Source of the DNA: Phocoena phocoena
Taxonomy: Eukaryota; Chordata; Mammalia; Artiodactyla; Phocoenidae
Reading direction: 5' to 3'
Length of the DNA: 64,000 nt
Assembly: GCF_963924675.1 (NCBI RefSeq)
Contig: NC_089223.1
Location: 12,040,881 to 12,104,880 of the forward strand
Under the pieces are notes generated by a model. That model saw only the letters and a list, made by a program, of their open reading frames with translations, had not been told where the DNA came from and did not search any database. Both the position numbers and the translations under genes were made by a program. This document shows, in pieces, positions 51,166 through 63,309 of this stretch. How positions within the stretch are numbered: position 1 is the stretch's first letter; each line of letters begins with the position of its first letter.

Positions 51166-51897
51166 TCAACATTCATTGTTTGTAGACTTTTTGATGATGG
51201 CCATTCTGACCAGTGTGAGGTGATACCTCATTGTAGTTTTGAGTTGCATTTCTCTAATGATTAGTGATGCTGAGCATCCTTTCATGTATTTCTTGGCAAT
51301 CTGTATACCTTCTTTGGAGAAATATCTATTTAGGTCTTCTGCCAATTTTTGGATTGGGTTGTTTGTTTTTTTGATACTGAGCTGCATGAGCTGCTTGTAT
51401 GTTTTGGAGATTAATCCTTTGTCAGTTGTTTCGTTTGCAAATATTTTCTCCCATCCTGAAGGTTGTCCTTTCATCTTGTTTATGGTTTCCTTTGCTGGGC
51501 AGAAGCTTTTAAGTTTCATTAGGTCCCATTTGTTCATTTTTGTTTTTATTTCCCTTTCTCTAGGAGGTGGGTCAAAAAGGATCTTCCTGTGATTTATGCC
51601 ATAGAGTGTTCTTCCTATGTTTTCCTCTAAGAGTTTTAGAGTGTCTGGCCTTACATTTAGGTCTTTAATCCATTTTGAGTTTATTTTTGTGTATGGTGTT
51701 AGGGAGTGTTCTAATTTCATTCTTCTACATGTAGCTGTCCAGTTTTCCCAGCACCACTTATTGAAGAGGCTGTCTTTTCTCCATTGTATTCTCTTGCCTC
51801 CTTTATCAAAGGTAAGGTGAACATATTTGCATGGGTTTATCTCTGGGGTTTCTAAATGTTCCATTGATCTATATTTCTGTTTTTGTGCCAGTACCAT
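51166..51897 (-). pseudogene. L1 ORF2 C-terminal region (243 codons open)
   Basis: Longest open frame of the window. It covers the post-RT segment of L1 ORF2: [77 protein letters not shown], and the [20 protein letters not shown] region. It is truncated by upstream breaks, with the adjoining fragment at 51931-52164. It is a relic, not an independent gene. Confidence 0.93.
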
Positions 51898-52189
51898 ACT
51901 GTCTTGATTACTGTAGCTTTGTAGTATAGTCTAAAGTAAGGGAGCCTGATACCTCCAGCCCCGTTTTTCTTTCTCAAGATTGCTTTGGCTATTCAGGATC
52001 TTTTGTGTTTCCATACAAACCATGAATTTTTTTGTTCTAGTTCTCTGAAAAATGCCATTGGTAGTTTGATAGGGATTGCGCTGAATCTGTAGATTGCTTT
52101 GGGTTATATAGTCATTTTCACAATATTGATTCTTCCAATCCAAGAACATGGTATATCTCTCCATTTGTTTGTATCATCTTTAATTTTTT

Positions 52190-52391
52190 TTTTTTCTTGC
52201 GGTACACGGGCCTCTCACTGTTGTGGCCTCTCCCATTGCGAAGCACAGGCTCCGGACACACAGGCTCAGCGGCCATGGCTCACGGGCCCAGCCGCTCCAC
52301 GGCATGTGGGATCTTCCTGGACCGGGGCATGAACCCGTGTCCCCAACATCAGCAGGAGGACTCTCAACCACCGCTCCACCAGGGCAACCCA
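52190..52391 (-). mobile_element. CHR-type SINE nested in the minus-strand L1
   Basis: Complete copy with T tail, GGTACACGGGCCTCTCACTG and a right end CCACCAGGGCAACCC. The L1 target ATCTTTAATTTTTT is duplicated on both sides (from 52176 and from 52392). The head carries a few unusual changes (CAGCAGGAGG in place of CGGCAGGCGG). Confidence 0.93.
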
Positions 52392-52599
52392 ATCTTTAAT
52401 TTTTTCATCAGTGTCTTATAGTTTTCTGCATACATGTCTTTTGTCTTCTTAGGTAAGTTTATTCCTAGGTATTTTATTATTTTTGTTGCAATGGTAAATG
52501 GAGTGTTCCCCTAATTTCTCTTTCAGATTTTTCATCATTATTGTATAGGAATGCAAGAGATTTCTGTGCATTAATTCTGTATCCTGCTGCTTTACCAAA

Positions 52600-52627
52600 C
52601 TAATTGATTAGCTAACTAATCAATTAG
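52600..52627. repeat. Perfect 12-bp inverted repeat with 4-base loop
   Basis: CTAATTGATTAG, loop CTAA, CTAATCAATTAG. The related + strand L1 copy (about 44228) has only one arm-like sequence (GCTAATCAATGAATTTG), so the second arm arose locally as a small inverted duplication. Confidence 0.95.
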
Positions 52628-53200
52628 CTCTGGTAGTTTCCTGGTAGCATCTTTAGGATCTCTATGTATAGTGATATGTCATCTGCAAACAGTGACAGTT
52701 TTACTTCTTCTTTTCCGAATTGGATTCCTTTTATTTCTTTTTCTTCTCTGATTGCTGTGGCTAAAACTTCCAAAACTATGTTGAATAATAGTGGTGAGAG
52801 TGTGCAACCTTGTCTTGTTCCTGATCTTAGAGGAAATGCTTTCAGTTTTTCACCATTGAGAATGAAGTTGGCTCTGTGTTTGTCATATATGGCCATATAT
52901 TATGTTGAGATAGGTCCCCTCTATGCCTTCTTTCTGGAGAGTTTTTATCATACATCTGTATTGAAATTTTTCAAAAGCTTTTTCTGCATCTATTGAGATG
53001 ATCAAATGGTTTTTATTCTTCAATTTGTTAATATGGTGTATCACATTGATTGATTTGCATATATTGAAGAATCCTTGCATTCCTAGGATAAATCGCACTT
53101 GATTATGGCATATGATCCTTTTAGTGTGCTGTTGACTTCTGTTTACTAGTATTTTGTTGAGGATTTTTGCATATATGTTTATCAGTGATATTGGTCTGTA
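52624..53200 (-). pseudogene. L1 ORF2 reverse-transcriptase core relic
   Basis: Frames 52883-53098 ([32 protein letters not shown]) and 52624-52896 ([42 protein letters not shown]) show RT motifs including the catalytic F-A-D-D. A frame break separates them. A perfect 12-base hairpin (52600-52627) sits just beyond. Confidence 0.93.
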
Positions 53201-53810
53201 GTTTTCTTTTTCTGTGACATCTTGTCTGGTTTTGGTATCAGGGTGATGGTGGCCTCATAGAATGAGTTTGGGAGTGTTCCTCCCTCTGCTATATTCTGGA
53301 AAAGTTTGAATAGGATAGGTGTTAGCTCTTCTCTAAGTGTTTGATAGAATTCGCCTGTGAAGCCATCTGGTCCTGGGCTTTTGTTTTTTGAAGATTTTAA
53401 ATTAGAGTTTCAATTTCAGTGCTTGTGATTGGTCTGTTCATATTTTCTATTTCTTCCTGGTTCAATCTTGGAAGGTTGTACTTTTCTAAGAATTTGTCCA
53501 TTCCTTCCAGGTTGTCAGTGTTTTTGGCATATAGTTGCTTGTAGTAGTCTCTCATGATCTTTTATATTTCTGCAGTGTCAATGGTTACTTTTCCTTTTTC
53601 GTTTTAATTCTGTTAATTTGAGCCTTCTCCCTTTTTTTCCTGATGAGTCTGGCTTATGTTTTATCAATTTTGTTTATCTTCTCAAAGAACCAGGTTTTAG
53701 TTTTATTGATCTTTGCTATTGTTTCCTTCATCTCTTAATTTCTTTTATTTCTGATCTGATCTTTATGATTCCTTTCCTTCCGCCCACCTTGGTTTTTTTG
53801 GTTGTTTTTC

Positions 53811-54777
53811 TTATTTTTCTATTTGCTTTAGGTGTAAGGTTAAATTGTTTATTTGAGAATTCTTTTCTTTCTTGAGGTAGGATTGTATTGCTATAAACTT
53901 TCTTCCTCGAACTGCATCCCATAGGTTTTGGGTCATCATGCTTTCATTGTCATTTGTTTCTATGCATTTTTTAATTTCCTCTTTGATTTCTTCAGTGATC
54001 TCTTGGTTATTAAGTAGTGTATTATATAGCCTCCATGTGTTTTTATTTTTTACAGATTTTTTCCTGTAATTGATATCTAGTCTCATAGCTTTGTGGTCAG
54101 AAAAGATGCTTGATACGATTTCAATTTTCTTAAATTTACTGAGGCTTGCTTTGCATCCAAAGATATGATCTGTCCTGGAGAATGTTCCATGACCACTTGA
54201 GAGGAAAGTATATGCTGTTGTTTTTGGATGGAATGTCCTATAAATATCAATTAAGTCCATCTTGTTTAATGTGTCATTTAAAGCCTGTGTTTCCTTATTT
54301 ATTTTCTGTTTGGATGGTCTGTCTATTGGTGAAAATGGGGTGTTAAAGTCCCTTACTATTATTGTTTTACTGTTGATTTCCCCTTTCATGGTTGGTAGCA
54401 TTTGCCTTATGTATTGAGGTATTCCTATGTTGGGTGCATAAATATTTATAATTGTTATATCTTCTTGGATTGATCCCTTGATCATTATGTAGTGTCCTTT
54501 TTTTGTCTCTTGTAATAGTCTTTGTTTTAAAGTCCGTTTTGTCTGGTATGATTACTGCTACTCCAGCTTCCTTTTGATTTCCATTTACATGGAATTTCTT
54601 TTTCCATTCCCTCACTTTCAGTCTGTATGTGTCCCTAGTTCTGAAGTGTGTCTCTTGTAGACAGCATATATATGTGTCTTGTTTTTGTTTCTGTTCAGCC
54701 AGTCTGTGTCTTTTGCTTGGAGCCTTTAATCCCCTCACATTTAAGGTAATTATCAATAAGTATGTTCCTATTTCCAT
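53811..54777 (-). pseudogene. L1 ORF2 endonuclease domain relic
   Basis: Frame 54367-54777 opens ORF2 with MEIGTYLLIITLNVRGL, LQETH and VAVIIPDK. Frame 53811-54485 continues with ITIINIYAPN, DFNTPFS, MDLIDIYRTFHPK, FSRTDHIF and SIFSDHKAMRLDINYRK. Catalytic-type N, E, D/N and SDH motifs are all visible, but a frameshift near 54.4 kb splits the domain, so it is not translatable as one protein. Confidence 0.93.
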
Positions 54778-55022
54778 TTTCCTAATTGTTTTGGGCTTGT
54801 TTTTGTAGGTCCTTTTCTTCTCTTGTGTTTCCCACTTAGAGAAGTGCCTTTAGCATTTGTTGTAGAGCTGATTTGGTGGTGCTTATTCTCTTACCTTTTG
54901 TTTCTCTGTAGAGCTTTTGACTTATCCGTAGAATCTGCATGAGATACTTGCTGGGTAGAGTAATCTTGTTGTGGGTTTTTCCCTTTCATTGTTTTAAGTA
55001 TATCCTGCCACTTCCTTCTGGC

Positions 55023-55750
55023 CTACAGAGCTTCTGCTGAAAAATCAGCTGATAAGTTTATGGGGATTCCCTTGTATTTTATTTGTTGTTTTTCCCTGGC
55101 TGCATTTAATATTTTTTCTTTGTATTTAATTTTTGATTGTTTGATTAATATGTGTCTCGGCATGTTTCTTCTTGGGTTTATCCTGTATGGGACTCTCTGC
55201 ACTTCCTGGACTTGATTGACTGTTTCCTTTCCCATGTTCAGGAAGTGTTCAACTATAATCTCTTCAAAAATTTTCTCAGACCCCTTCTTTTTCTCTTCTT
55301 CTTCAGGGACCCCTATAATTCAAATGTTTGTGCATTTAATGTTGTCCCAGATGTCTCTGAGACTGTCCTCAATTCTTTTCATTTTTTTTTCTTTATTCTG
55401 CTCCATGACAGTTATTTCTACCATTCTATCTTCCAGCTCACTTATCCGTTCTTCTGCCTCAGTTATTCTGCTATTGATTCCTTCTAGTGTATATTTCATT
55501 TCAGTTATTTTGTTGTTCATCACTGTTTGTTTGTTCTTTAGTTCTGCTAGGTCCTTGTTAAACATTTCTTGTGTTTTCTCCATTCTATTTCTGAGATTTT
55601 GGATCATGTTTACTGTCATTTCTCTGAATTCTTTTTCAGGTAGACTGCCTATCTCCTCTTCATTTGTTTGGTCTTGTGGGTTTTTACCTTCATCTGCTGT
55701 GTGCTTCTCTGTCTTCTCATTTTGTTTAACTTACTGTGTTTGGGTTCTCC
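55023..55750 (-). pseudogene. L1 ORF1 relic
   Basis: Frame 55320-55619 is a heptad-rich coiled coil (NMIQNLRNRMEKTQEMFNKD, ISELEDRMVEITVMEQNKEK, IEDSLRDIWDNIK). Frame 55023-55235 covers the RNA-binding and C-terminal part (NPRRNMPRHILIKQSKIKYK, ILNAAREK, IPINLSADFSAE). They are separated by frameshifts. ORF1p is the trimeric RNA-binding chaperone of L1. Confidence 0.88.
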
Positions 55751-56389
55751 TTTCTACAGGCTGCAGGGTTGTAGATCCTCTTACTTCTGTTGTCTGTCCC
55801 CAGTGTGTGAGGTTCATCCAGTGGCTTGTGTTGGCTTCCTGGTGGGGTGGGTGCTGGTACCTGCTTTCTGGTGTGTGGAGCTAGATCTTGTCCCTCTGGA
55901 GGGCAGGACCTTGTCTGGTGGTGTGTTTTGGGTTTCTGTGAGCTTAGTATGACTTTAGGCAGCCTGTCTGCTAATGGGTGGGGTTGTGTTCCTGTCTTTC
56001 TAGTTGTTTAGCATGAGGCCTCCAGCACTGGAGCTTGCTGGCCATTGGGTGGAGCTGGGTGTTAGTGTTGAGACAGAGATCCGTGGGAGAACTCTCACTG
56101 ATTAATAATCCATGAGGCCGGGAGTTTTCTGTTGGTCCAACATCCTGGACTTAGCTCTTCCACCTCAGAGGCTCAGGTCCAACTGTCGGCCGGAGCACGA
56201 AGCCCCTTCATTCAGTAGTTGTTCTGTAGCTGCTTGTCCACAAGTAGAAGTATTCTTGCTATATTTGTGGGGAGGAAGGTGATCTCCACATCTTAATCCT
56301 CCTCCATCTTGCAGGTCTCCTCCTTTTTCATACTAATCTGGTTACCCTTCTTCATCACCCAAACCTACCCCAGGGTGCAGCGTGGAAGC

Positions 56390-58300
56390 AGCTCCACTCT
56401 TTAATTCTGATAATTTATCTGTAAATTCTGGTGAGTTCTCTGCATATCATCTGTGATTAATGATTTCATCTCTTCTTTTCTAATTTTTACACCTTTTATT
56501 TCTACTTGCTTAGTGTACTGACTAGGGCCTCTAGGACAATGTTGAATGAAAGTAATAGTAATAAGCATCCTTGGATTATTATCGATATCAGAGAAAAAGA
56601 TGGCAGTATTACACTACTAAATATAATGTTTTCCTGTTTCTTTTTTATTAACTTTGATCAGATATAGGAAACTTCATGTATTCCTAGGATAAACCTAATT
56701 TTTATACTTATATAAAATTATGTTAATGTTTACATAATTTTTTTTTTATTTGCTACCACTTTGCTTAAGGTTTTTACATTAATGTTCATGATTAAGGTTA
56801 TCTGAAATTTTCCTCTGTTGGATTTTGATACTAAGATTATGTTGGCCTCATAAAATGTGGTGGAGAGCGTTTCCTCTTTTTCTATTCTCTATGAGTTATG
56901 TAAGATTGGAAGAATTTCTTCCTTGAGTGTTTTGTAGATGACCTTATGAAGCCAACTTGGACTAGAATTTTCTTTGTGGGAATATTTTTTATTACTGATT
57001 CTAGTTTTTCATAGTAAATAAAAATCATATTTTCTAATTCTTCTTGTAAAGCCAAGAAACTTTATTTTTATGATGTTTTAAAGTTTTTTTTTCTTTTCTG
57101 TATGTATTGGCATAAAACTGCTAATAATATCCATTTAAATATCTGAAACATTTCAAGATCTGAACTTATTTTTATTTCTGAATAGTTTTCTTTATAAATA
57201 GCACTCTTAAATTGTTATTATAAGGCTTCTACTTCTGATAATGCTTTCTTCTGTAAATAATATCTTTGCTATGAATAGAGCTAAAGCAATTTCCCTTCCA
57301 TTAATATTTGGATGACATTTCTTTTTACTATCCTTTACTTTTAACTTTTCCTGTATCCTTTTGTTCCACACATAACTCTTAAAAAAAACTGTATAATTGA
57401 TTATATGATACCAGTTTGACTATTTATGCCTAAAAACAAGAGCATTACATGTATTTAAATGAAATATATTTAGTAATACATTTAGAGTTAAGTCTACCAT
57501 CTTGTACATTCTACCATTTTGTACATTCTATTTGACTTGCCTAGTGTAGGTTCCTTTTTTGTCCTTTCTTGCCTTCTTTTGGATTGTTAATATATTTTTT
57601 TAAATTTCCTTTCCTCTATTAATTTGCAAGTTATATACTCTGTTTTTATTTATTTAATAGTTCCTCTAGAATTTACAACATGCATACTTTATTTATCAAC
57701 ATCTAAAGTTAATCAATATCATCCTCCTCCTCTCAGATAACAAACATACTTACAACATTTTAACTTCATTTACTTAATGTATCTACCTCTCACATAAATA
57801 GATTATTATTCTTCATGTTTTTAATGTTACCTTTTTGTATTCCAAAAAGTCTTGCCCTTACTATTTTGTGCAGTAAACATTTACTTATATGTACCCACAT
57901 ATTTTCTACTTTCTTTGCTTGTTTTTCCTTCCTGCATCTGTATCTAGAATTGCTTTTCTTCCGCCTGAAGTATAGCTTTTAAATTCTCCTCTTTTGATGG
58001 TTTTCTTGTGGCCCTATTTCTCAGTTTTTATTTACCTGAACGTGTCTTTATTTCATCTTCTTCCTTTAAACATACTTTCCCTAGACACAGAATTTCAAAA
58101 TGCTAGTTTTATTCTTTCAGCACATTCATGATATCACTGTACTGGTTCTGGCTTCAGTGTTGTGGTTGATAACTCTGCTGTCTGTCTCACTGCCAGTCGT
58201 CTTCTCTTACCTCTCTGGCTGAGTTTAAGATTTGTCTTTGTTTTTATATTTTGGCATTTTTGCTATTGAGTGTCTCAGTGTGGACCTCACTCTAATGTGC
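56390..58300 (-). mobile_element. Old L1M, right half of a split element
   Basis: Diverged minus-strand L1: ACAATGTTGAATGAAAGTAATAG, ATGTATTCCTAGGATAAACC and TTGGCCTCATAAAATG (ORF2 RT region). Near 58.1-58.3 kb comes the ORF1-like pattern TCAGTGTTGTGGTTGATAACTCTGCTG...GAGTTTAAGATTTGTCTTTG...GAGTGTCTCAGTGTGG. The stretch 57.1-57.6 kb is poorly matched. Probably the continuation of 49495-50365. Confidence 0.65.
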
Positions 58301-60200
58301 ATGGGTGTAGCAGGTTTATGATGGCAAAACCTGTGGTTATCAACATAGGATTTATGGTGAGTGAACAGCTAATGCTCAGTATCTGGTGTTAGAGCTAAAT
58401 TCATGAATCAGGAAGGACTTAGAGAGCATCAAAGATTACCATTAAGTCATAGAGAATTTCAGAACTATTGGCAAAAATCTGTCTTAGAGCCAATTCTCTG
58501 CCTTCAAATTTATTTATTTGGTAATAAGAAATGAGTTACATTTATCTAGAGTCAGGTGGAAACAAAATAATTAAACTAGAATCATAAAATAAATTTAGTA
58601 TAAATATAACTGAAGGTTCAGAAAATGAAATTTTCACAATTTTTTAGCAGGAAGTAATGTATCTTTCTTTGGAGTTTTTGTCACTTAATTACTTGTGGAA
58701 GATATCAGAAAACATTTTTAGACCTTATTATAATTGTGAAATCAGGATTAGTATATAACATTACCTATTTTGAAAAAAAAGACTTTTGTACACATTAAGT
58801 TATACATACAGAAATGATTTCATTTGCAGTAGAACCTATGCAGATACAAGTAAAAGGTCTTTATATGAATATTACTTAATTCCTCATAAAAACTTTATGT
58901 CTTTTCCTTCCTCCCTACTCCCTATTATTATTCCTAAGTTTATGTATAATCATTTTGCATCAGGTTTCTTCTTTCTTCCAATATCTTTTGTGTAAACTAC
59001 CCCATGTAATGTTATTATTACTTTTCCTAAAGCCTTGTGATTCTAATACTACCATATTTTACCAAAATACTTATCCCAATTCAGTAAGAAGGTGTATATA
59101 TATACAAGGATGATCATTGTAGTCCTATTCTAATAGAAGCTGAGAGGAAAATGTTTCAAGAAATAGAGGGGGATTAGCAATGTAGCAGAATAGCAGTAAT
59201 ATAAGGACTAAAGAGAGTCCATTGAATTTAAGAACTCAGGGTTCATTAGTAACTGAGGAGAGACAGCAGTTGGGTTAGGAATGTGGCTGCTAACATCAGA
59301 CTGTTCAAATTCTTGTTGCATTGCTTAAAACCAAGGGACAGTGGGCATGTTACTAAATTCAGAGGTAGGTATAACCTAAATGATTTAGTAATGTGACGGG
59401 TTCAGAACTGTGCCTAGTGCATCAAAAAATATTGCAAATAATTGCTATTTATGAGGAAAATCTCAGTGGAACATAATGCTTGTTAAATTGTAACAAATTG
59501 AAAAATAAAAAGGAAGGTGATGAGTAGAGGAAGTAAGGGTAAATACCATATTAACCTGTTTGGCTATGAGAGTGGTCACTAAATGACTTTGTGAAATGGA
59601 GGGGGATAATTTTCAGAATGTAAGAGAGATGAGTATGCTTGAATGCTCGCAGATCAAGGCAGCAGGGAATAAGAGAAAGAAGATAAAGGAAAGACAGGTG
59701 ATCACTGATGGAAGTCCAAGAGCAAGAGAGACAGTTGGATCCAGAATTAGGTGGAGTACTTAATCTTAGGCACCAAGGACATCATTTTCCTGAGGGATGG
59801 GGGGAAGAAGAAAGGAAAGAATGATGTGAGTGCAAGCAACTTTTCATGTGTGCTGTCAAGAAGTTAAGGAAATTGTTAAGAAATATGTTATCTTTTCTTG
59901 GACAAATGGGAGGTGAGATTATCTGCTAGGAGAGAAAGTATAGCAGAAAACATTAGAGATAATGAGGTTGGAAGTTTATAGCCAGTGAATAAGTTTTGAA
60001 GGAGCTGCTGATGCAAACCAGAGAGAGGAAATTAGGGAACATGGAAGAATTGCCAGGCAGGTCTGTTGGCTCATATGAAGTTAGAGACCAGAAATTCATT
60101 GTAGCACTAGTCTACATGGCTTTCTAATTTTTTTATCCAGCAGCATTCAGTGGACAGAATGAATTTGCATTAATGTAGGATTGGGATTTCATTAGACTGC

Positions 60201-60224
60201 TTTTGTTTTGTTTTGTTTTGTTTT
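60201..60224. repeat. (TTTTG)n simple repeat
   Basis: Four to five TTTTG units. Confidence 0.9.
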
Positions 60225-61217
60225 ATTGTTTCTGATAGCAGTACAGTGAGGCAGTGAGGGTAAAGATATTGTCAGGAGAAGGGCTGAGGTGGTGAAGCAT
60301 GAAGTGTCACTTGGATATTTATGCTACTGAAGGCAGGAGGAGTCTCAACAACAGGGAGAAAGCATGGCTTAAGAGGATAGAGCCCTCAGCAAGTGTGAAG
60401 AAACTGATATTGCTTGGATTAAGTGAGGGAGCTGTGTTCGAAGAGAGAGACGTGTTAATTCATGATTGGAAGGGTGGATGGCTTCTAGACAATGAAAAAT
60501 TCATAATTTTAAGGGTGGAAGAAGCAGGCTTCATTTAGCCTTCTAAGATTAGTGTAGTTCCAAGATCAGTGTAGTTGCTTTGCCTTGCTCTGAATTCAAA
60601 GTCTGTAATGTGTTATCATTGCCATTCAGTTAAAATGAATCATTTACTTCAAATTATGCCTACTTTATTCTTAAATAATATTAAAGAACTCCTGTAATCA
60701 TTTGCTTATGTTTCTATACTCTGATTCCCAAATTGTATTGAAACATTCCAGTGCACTGACATAAGAGACCATAAATATTTACAGTGCCTTTTACATTGTT
60801 GACACTCAAAAAAATATTAAGCATTGTTAATTTTTAAATATTTATTTGTTTTTATAACTCAAATATTTTTCTATCAAACTGCAATTTTAATTAATTACTG
60901 AATTTATAAAGTTTCAAATCTAGCTCTCAAATAACTTTAAGAGTATTATGAATTAGTTTGTAGATTGCTAGCTCCATTTATAACTGGGGCAGTTCCTTCA
61001 CATGAACATTAATACATGTATAATATCTTCAAAGATACTTATCAAGGGAAAGCTTTGCCATGCAAATAATTACAGTATAGATTTACCTGACCTGTGTCTA
61101 AAATTAAGTTTCCATTCCCAGTATCTCTAGGTCTCAAAAAGAGTGAATGGCTTTCCAATTGATGAACTGTCAAGTTGTCAGTGTTTATTCTGCTGCCAGT
61201 GGCTAAGTGTATACAAT

Positions 61218-61345
61218 GCCTGCAGCCTTATCACCCTGAGCAGGGGTACTGTCAGCTCTCATAAGCTAAGCAAGGTTATTTCTGTATAGGATTTGAATGT
61301 GAGATTGACCAAGTCCCAGATTTTGGACCAGTCTCAGCCCTCTTG
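61218..61345 (+). mobile_element. 5S rRNA-derived SINE relic (AmnSINE1 or 5S-Deu-L2 type) or 5S pseudogene
   Basis: GCCTGCAGCCTTATCACCCTGAG matches the start of vertebrate 5S rRNA. ATAAGCTAAGCAAGGTTATTTCTG covers the internal-promoter A block with one mismatch in AAGCTAAGCAAG, and ATTTGAATGTGAGATTGACC covers the C block. Spacing agrees with 5S over about 95 bases; the last part is diverged. The high divergence and lack of a tail favour an ancient 5S-headed SINE over a recent pseudogene. A Deu domain would be expected just downstream; I cannot confirm one. Confidence 0.7.
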
Positions 61346-62083
61346 GCATTGTATGAGTGGAGATTTCATTTTGTTTTTTTAAATTTGGTGAGAATATGAA
61401 AAGGATTATTTAGTTTTCACTGAAGCTGATAAAACAAAGGTTTTTCTTGTTTTGATATTTTTTAAATGTTTGATGTAAGGTGGTGACTCATTCAGTAGAT
61501 GCTGTATTCAAGGTGTTAGACGCTGTGTATCCTTGAAGATAAATTAGGTAAGCCAAATTTTGAAATCATCAAGGTTTTCTATATCCTTAAACTTTCTCCA
61601 AGAGTATGGTTGTTCCTGTTTCTTTTCAGCACAATATAAAATTTCCAAGAAGAAGAATAATTTAAGTAATAATATCTTATTCAATCTTCTAAAACTAAAT
61701 TTATTAGTAGACATTAAAGTAAAGATTAAATTAAATAGTTAATTTAAAGGATCACTTTGTGTTTTTTTCTTAGAAGACGAATTGACACGATAGGTTTTCT
61801 GCTTGTTTGTCTGAAGTCTTCTTTGTTTGGTTTGGTTTTACTAATGCTACACACTTTTTATTGTGAAGACTGAGCTTCAACATTACAATTTAATACTCTA
61901 GATTTAATGTCTTTGAATTTTATCACAAACAGGAAAATAAGGCCAGGGAAAATAGATTAAAACTGGTTTCACAGCCAATCTTAATTGCACAGTAATGCTT
62001 AGTATCTTCATAAAATTGTTTTCTCATGTAAGTGGATGAAATAAAATGGTACAGCAGTGATATTCTAGCTCCTAGGTATAATC

Positions 62084-62293
62084 TTTTTTTTTTTTTTTTT
62101 TTCGGTACGCGGGCCTCTCACTGTTGTGGGCTCTCCCGTTGCGGAGCACAGGCTCCGGACGCGCAGGCTCCACGGCCATGGCTCACGGGCCTAGCCGCTC
62201 CGCGGTATGTGGGATCCTCCGGGACCGGGGCACGAACCCACGTCCCCTGCAGCGGCAGGCGGACTCTCAATCACTGCACCACCAGGGAAGCCC
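62084..62293 (-). mobile_element. Young CHR-type SINE
   Basis: Complete reversed copy with a T22 tail, CGGTACGCGGGCCTCTCACTG and right end ACCACCAGGGAAGCCC. Perfect 9-base duplication GGTATAATC (62075-62083, 62294-62302). The frame of 129 codons across it is incidental. Confidence 0.95.
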
Positions 62294-62634
62294 GGTATAA
62301 TCATTTTTTAGGTAGGTTTAGAATCTTTACTCAGGTCTCCAACATTAAATCCACAAATATAAAATGTACAGCTCTGTATTCTTGGGAAAAATTTACTGTT
62401 TTTGCAAAGGGTATTATATAGATTGCCATTGGTCCATTTTTAATGAATTGAAATGTTTTACTGCCTAGTGCTTAGGAAGAGGAAGTAACAGCCTTGCCTT
62501 CAAATGGCCAATTATTAAATAGAGTACTGTTATTCTTCAGTGTTGTATTTGTATTCTGATTCTGCAGTATCTAAAATAACATTTTCCTTTTCATATTACC
62601 CTGCTTTGTTTCTCTCTAGCACTTTTTGCAAACT

Positions 62635-62710
62635 GAAATTATATACATACATGTAATTATATATACAATCCTCATATATGTGCATATATAATTTATATAC
62701 ACACAGGTAA
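62635..62710. repeat. AT/AC-rich simple repeat
   Basis: Imperfect (ATAC)n and (TA)n tract just before the L2 tail. Confidence 0.75.
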
Positions 62711-62734
62711 ATATAATAAATTTACTTGTTTATA

Positions 62735-62855
62735 GTCTGTCTTTCCCATTACAATGTGACTTCATGAGACAAGAATGTTTCTTTATTTTTGCTGTATCCC
62801 CCAATGCATGGCATATAGTAGATATTCATTAAGTATTTAATGAGTGAACTAATGA
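62735..62855 (+). mobile_element. L2 LINE 3' end
   Basis: GTCTGTCTTTCCCATTACAATG, CTTCATGAGACAAGAATG, TGCTGTATCCCCCAATGCATGGCATATAGTAGATATTC and ATTTAATGAGTGAACTAATGAA follow the L2 3' end closely. Confidence 0.75.
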
Positions 62856-63309
62856 ACACATGTGCATACTGACATAAAAATCTATAAGATTCTTCTCTGC
62901 ATCTAAAAGTGTAACAGCCATGTTTTTCCTTTATTCAAATGAAAAATAATAAATATGTGCACATGAATTATTGTTGATATGCCACACTAGAAAGTGTTTA
63001 TGTGATTACACCATTTCCATCATTGTATTCTTAATGCCTAGCAGAGTTGGCCCCTTGGGCACCAAAAATATAGTCATTTATTTTAGTGGTTATTAAGAAA
63101 GATTTTGTGTAATTTGTTTGCAGGGAACCATTGCGAGTAGGGAAATAGTGGATTGATTATTTTAGCAAATAGATTGGTTATTCTAAGCAAAATGGAAGGG
63201 CCCACAGAAGTGCAGGCTTGTTGCAAATTATTGGTATTTGTAATTCAAGATCACTTTCAACTAAGCTAGATTTAATATTTTGTAATGGGGAAAACTACAT
63301 AGCCTTTGC

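Larger units (their letters stand above)
50366..56323 (-). mobile_element. Nearly full-length younger L1
   Basis: About 5.7 kb of L1 (plus a nested SINE) on the minus strand. The 5' end is at about 56323 (CCATCTTGCAGGTCTCC, complement of the L1 start). Then come a 5' UTR to about 55.75 kb, ORF1 relics (55.0-55.7 kb), ORF2 from about 54777 to 51100 and a 3' UTR ending in a T run at 50366-50373. ORF2 is in several frames with stops, so the copy is inactive. No clear target duplication is visible. It lies within an older L1M element in the same orientation. Confidence 0.93.

Noticed and set aside
51166..55884. Possible virus-like reverse transcriptase and endonuclease genes
   Set aside because: Motif order (endonuclease, reverse transcriptase, C-terminal region, 3' tail) and neighbouring ORF1 identify a dead L1 retrotransposon; no retroviral LTR, gag or envelope is seen.
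59140..60540. Purine-rich region with a 79-codon frame considered as a gene or named repeat
   Set aside because: No protein similarity; it looks like an old interspersed repeat but I could not assign a family, so no feature was called.
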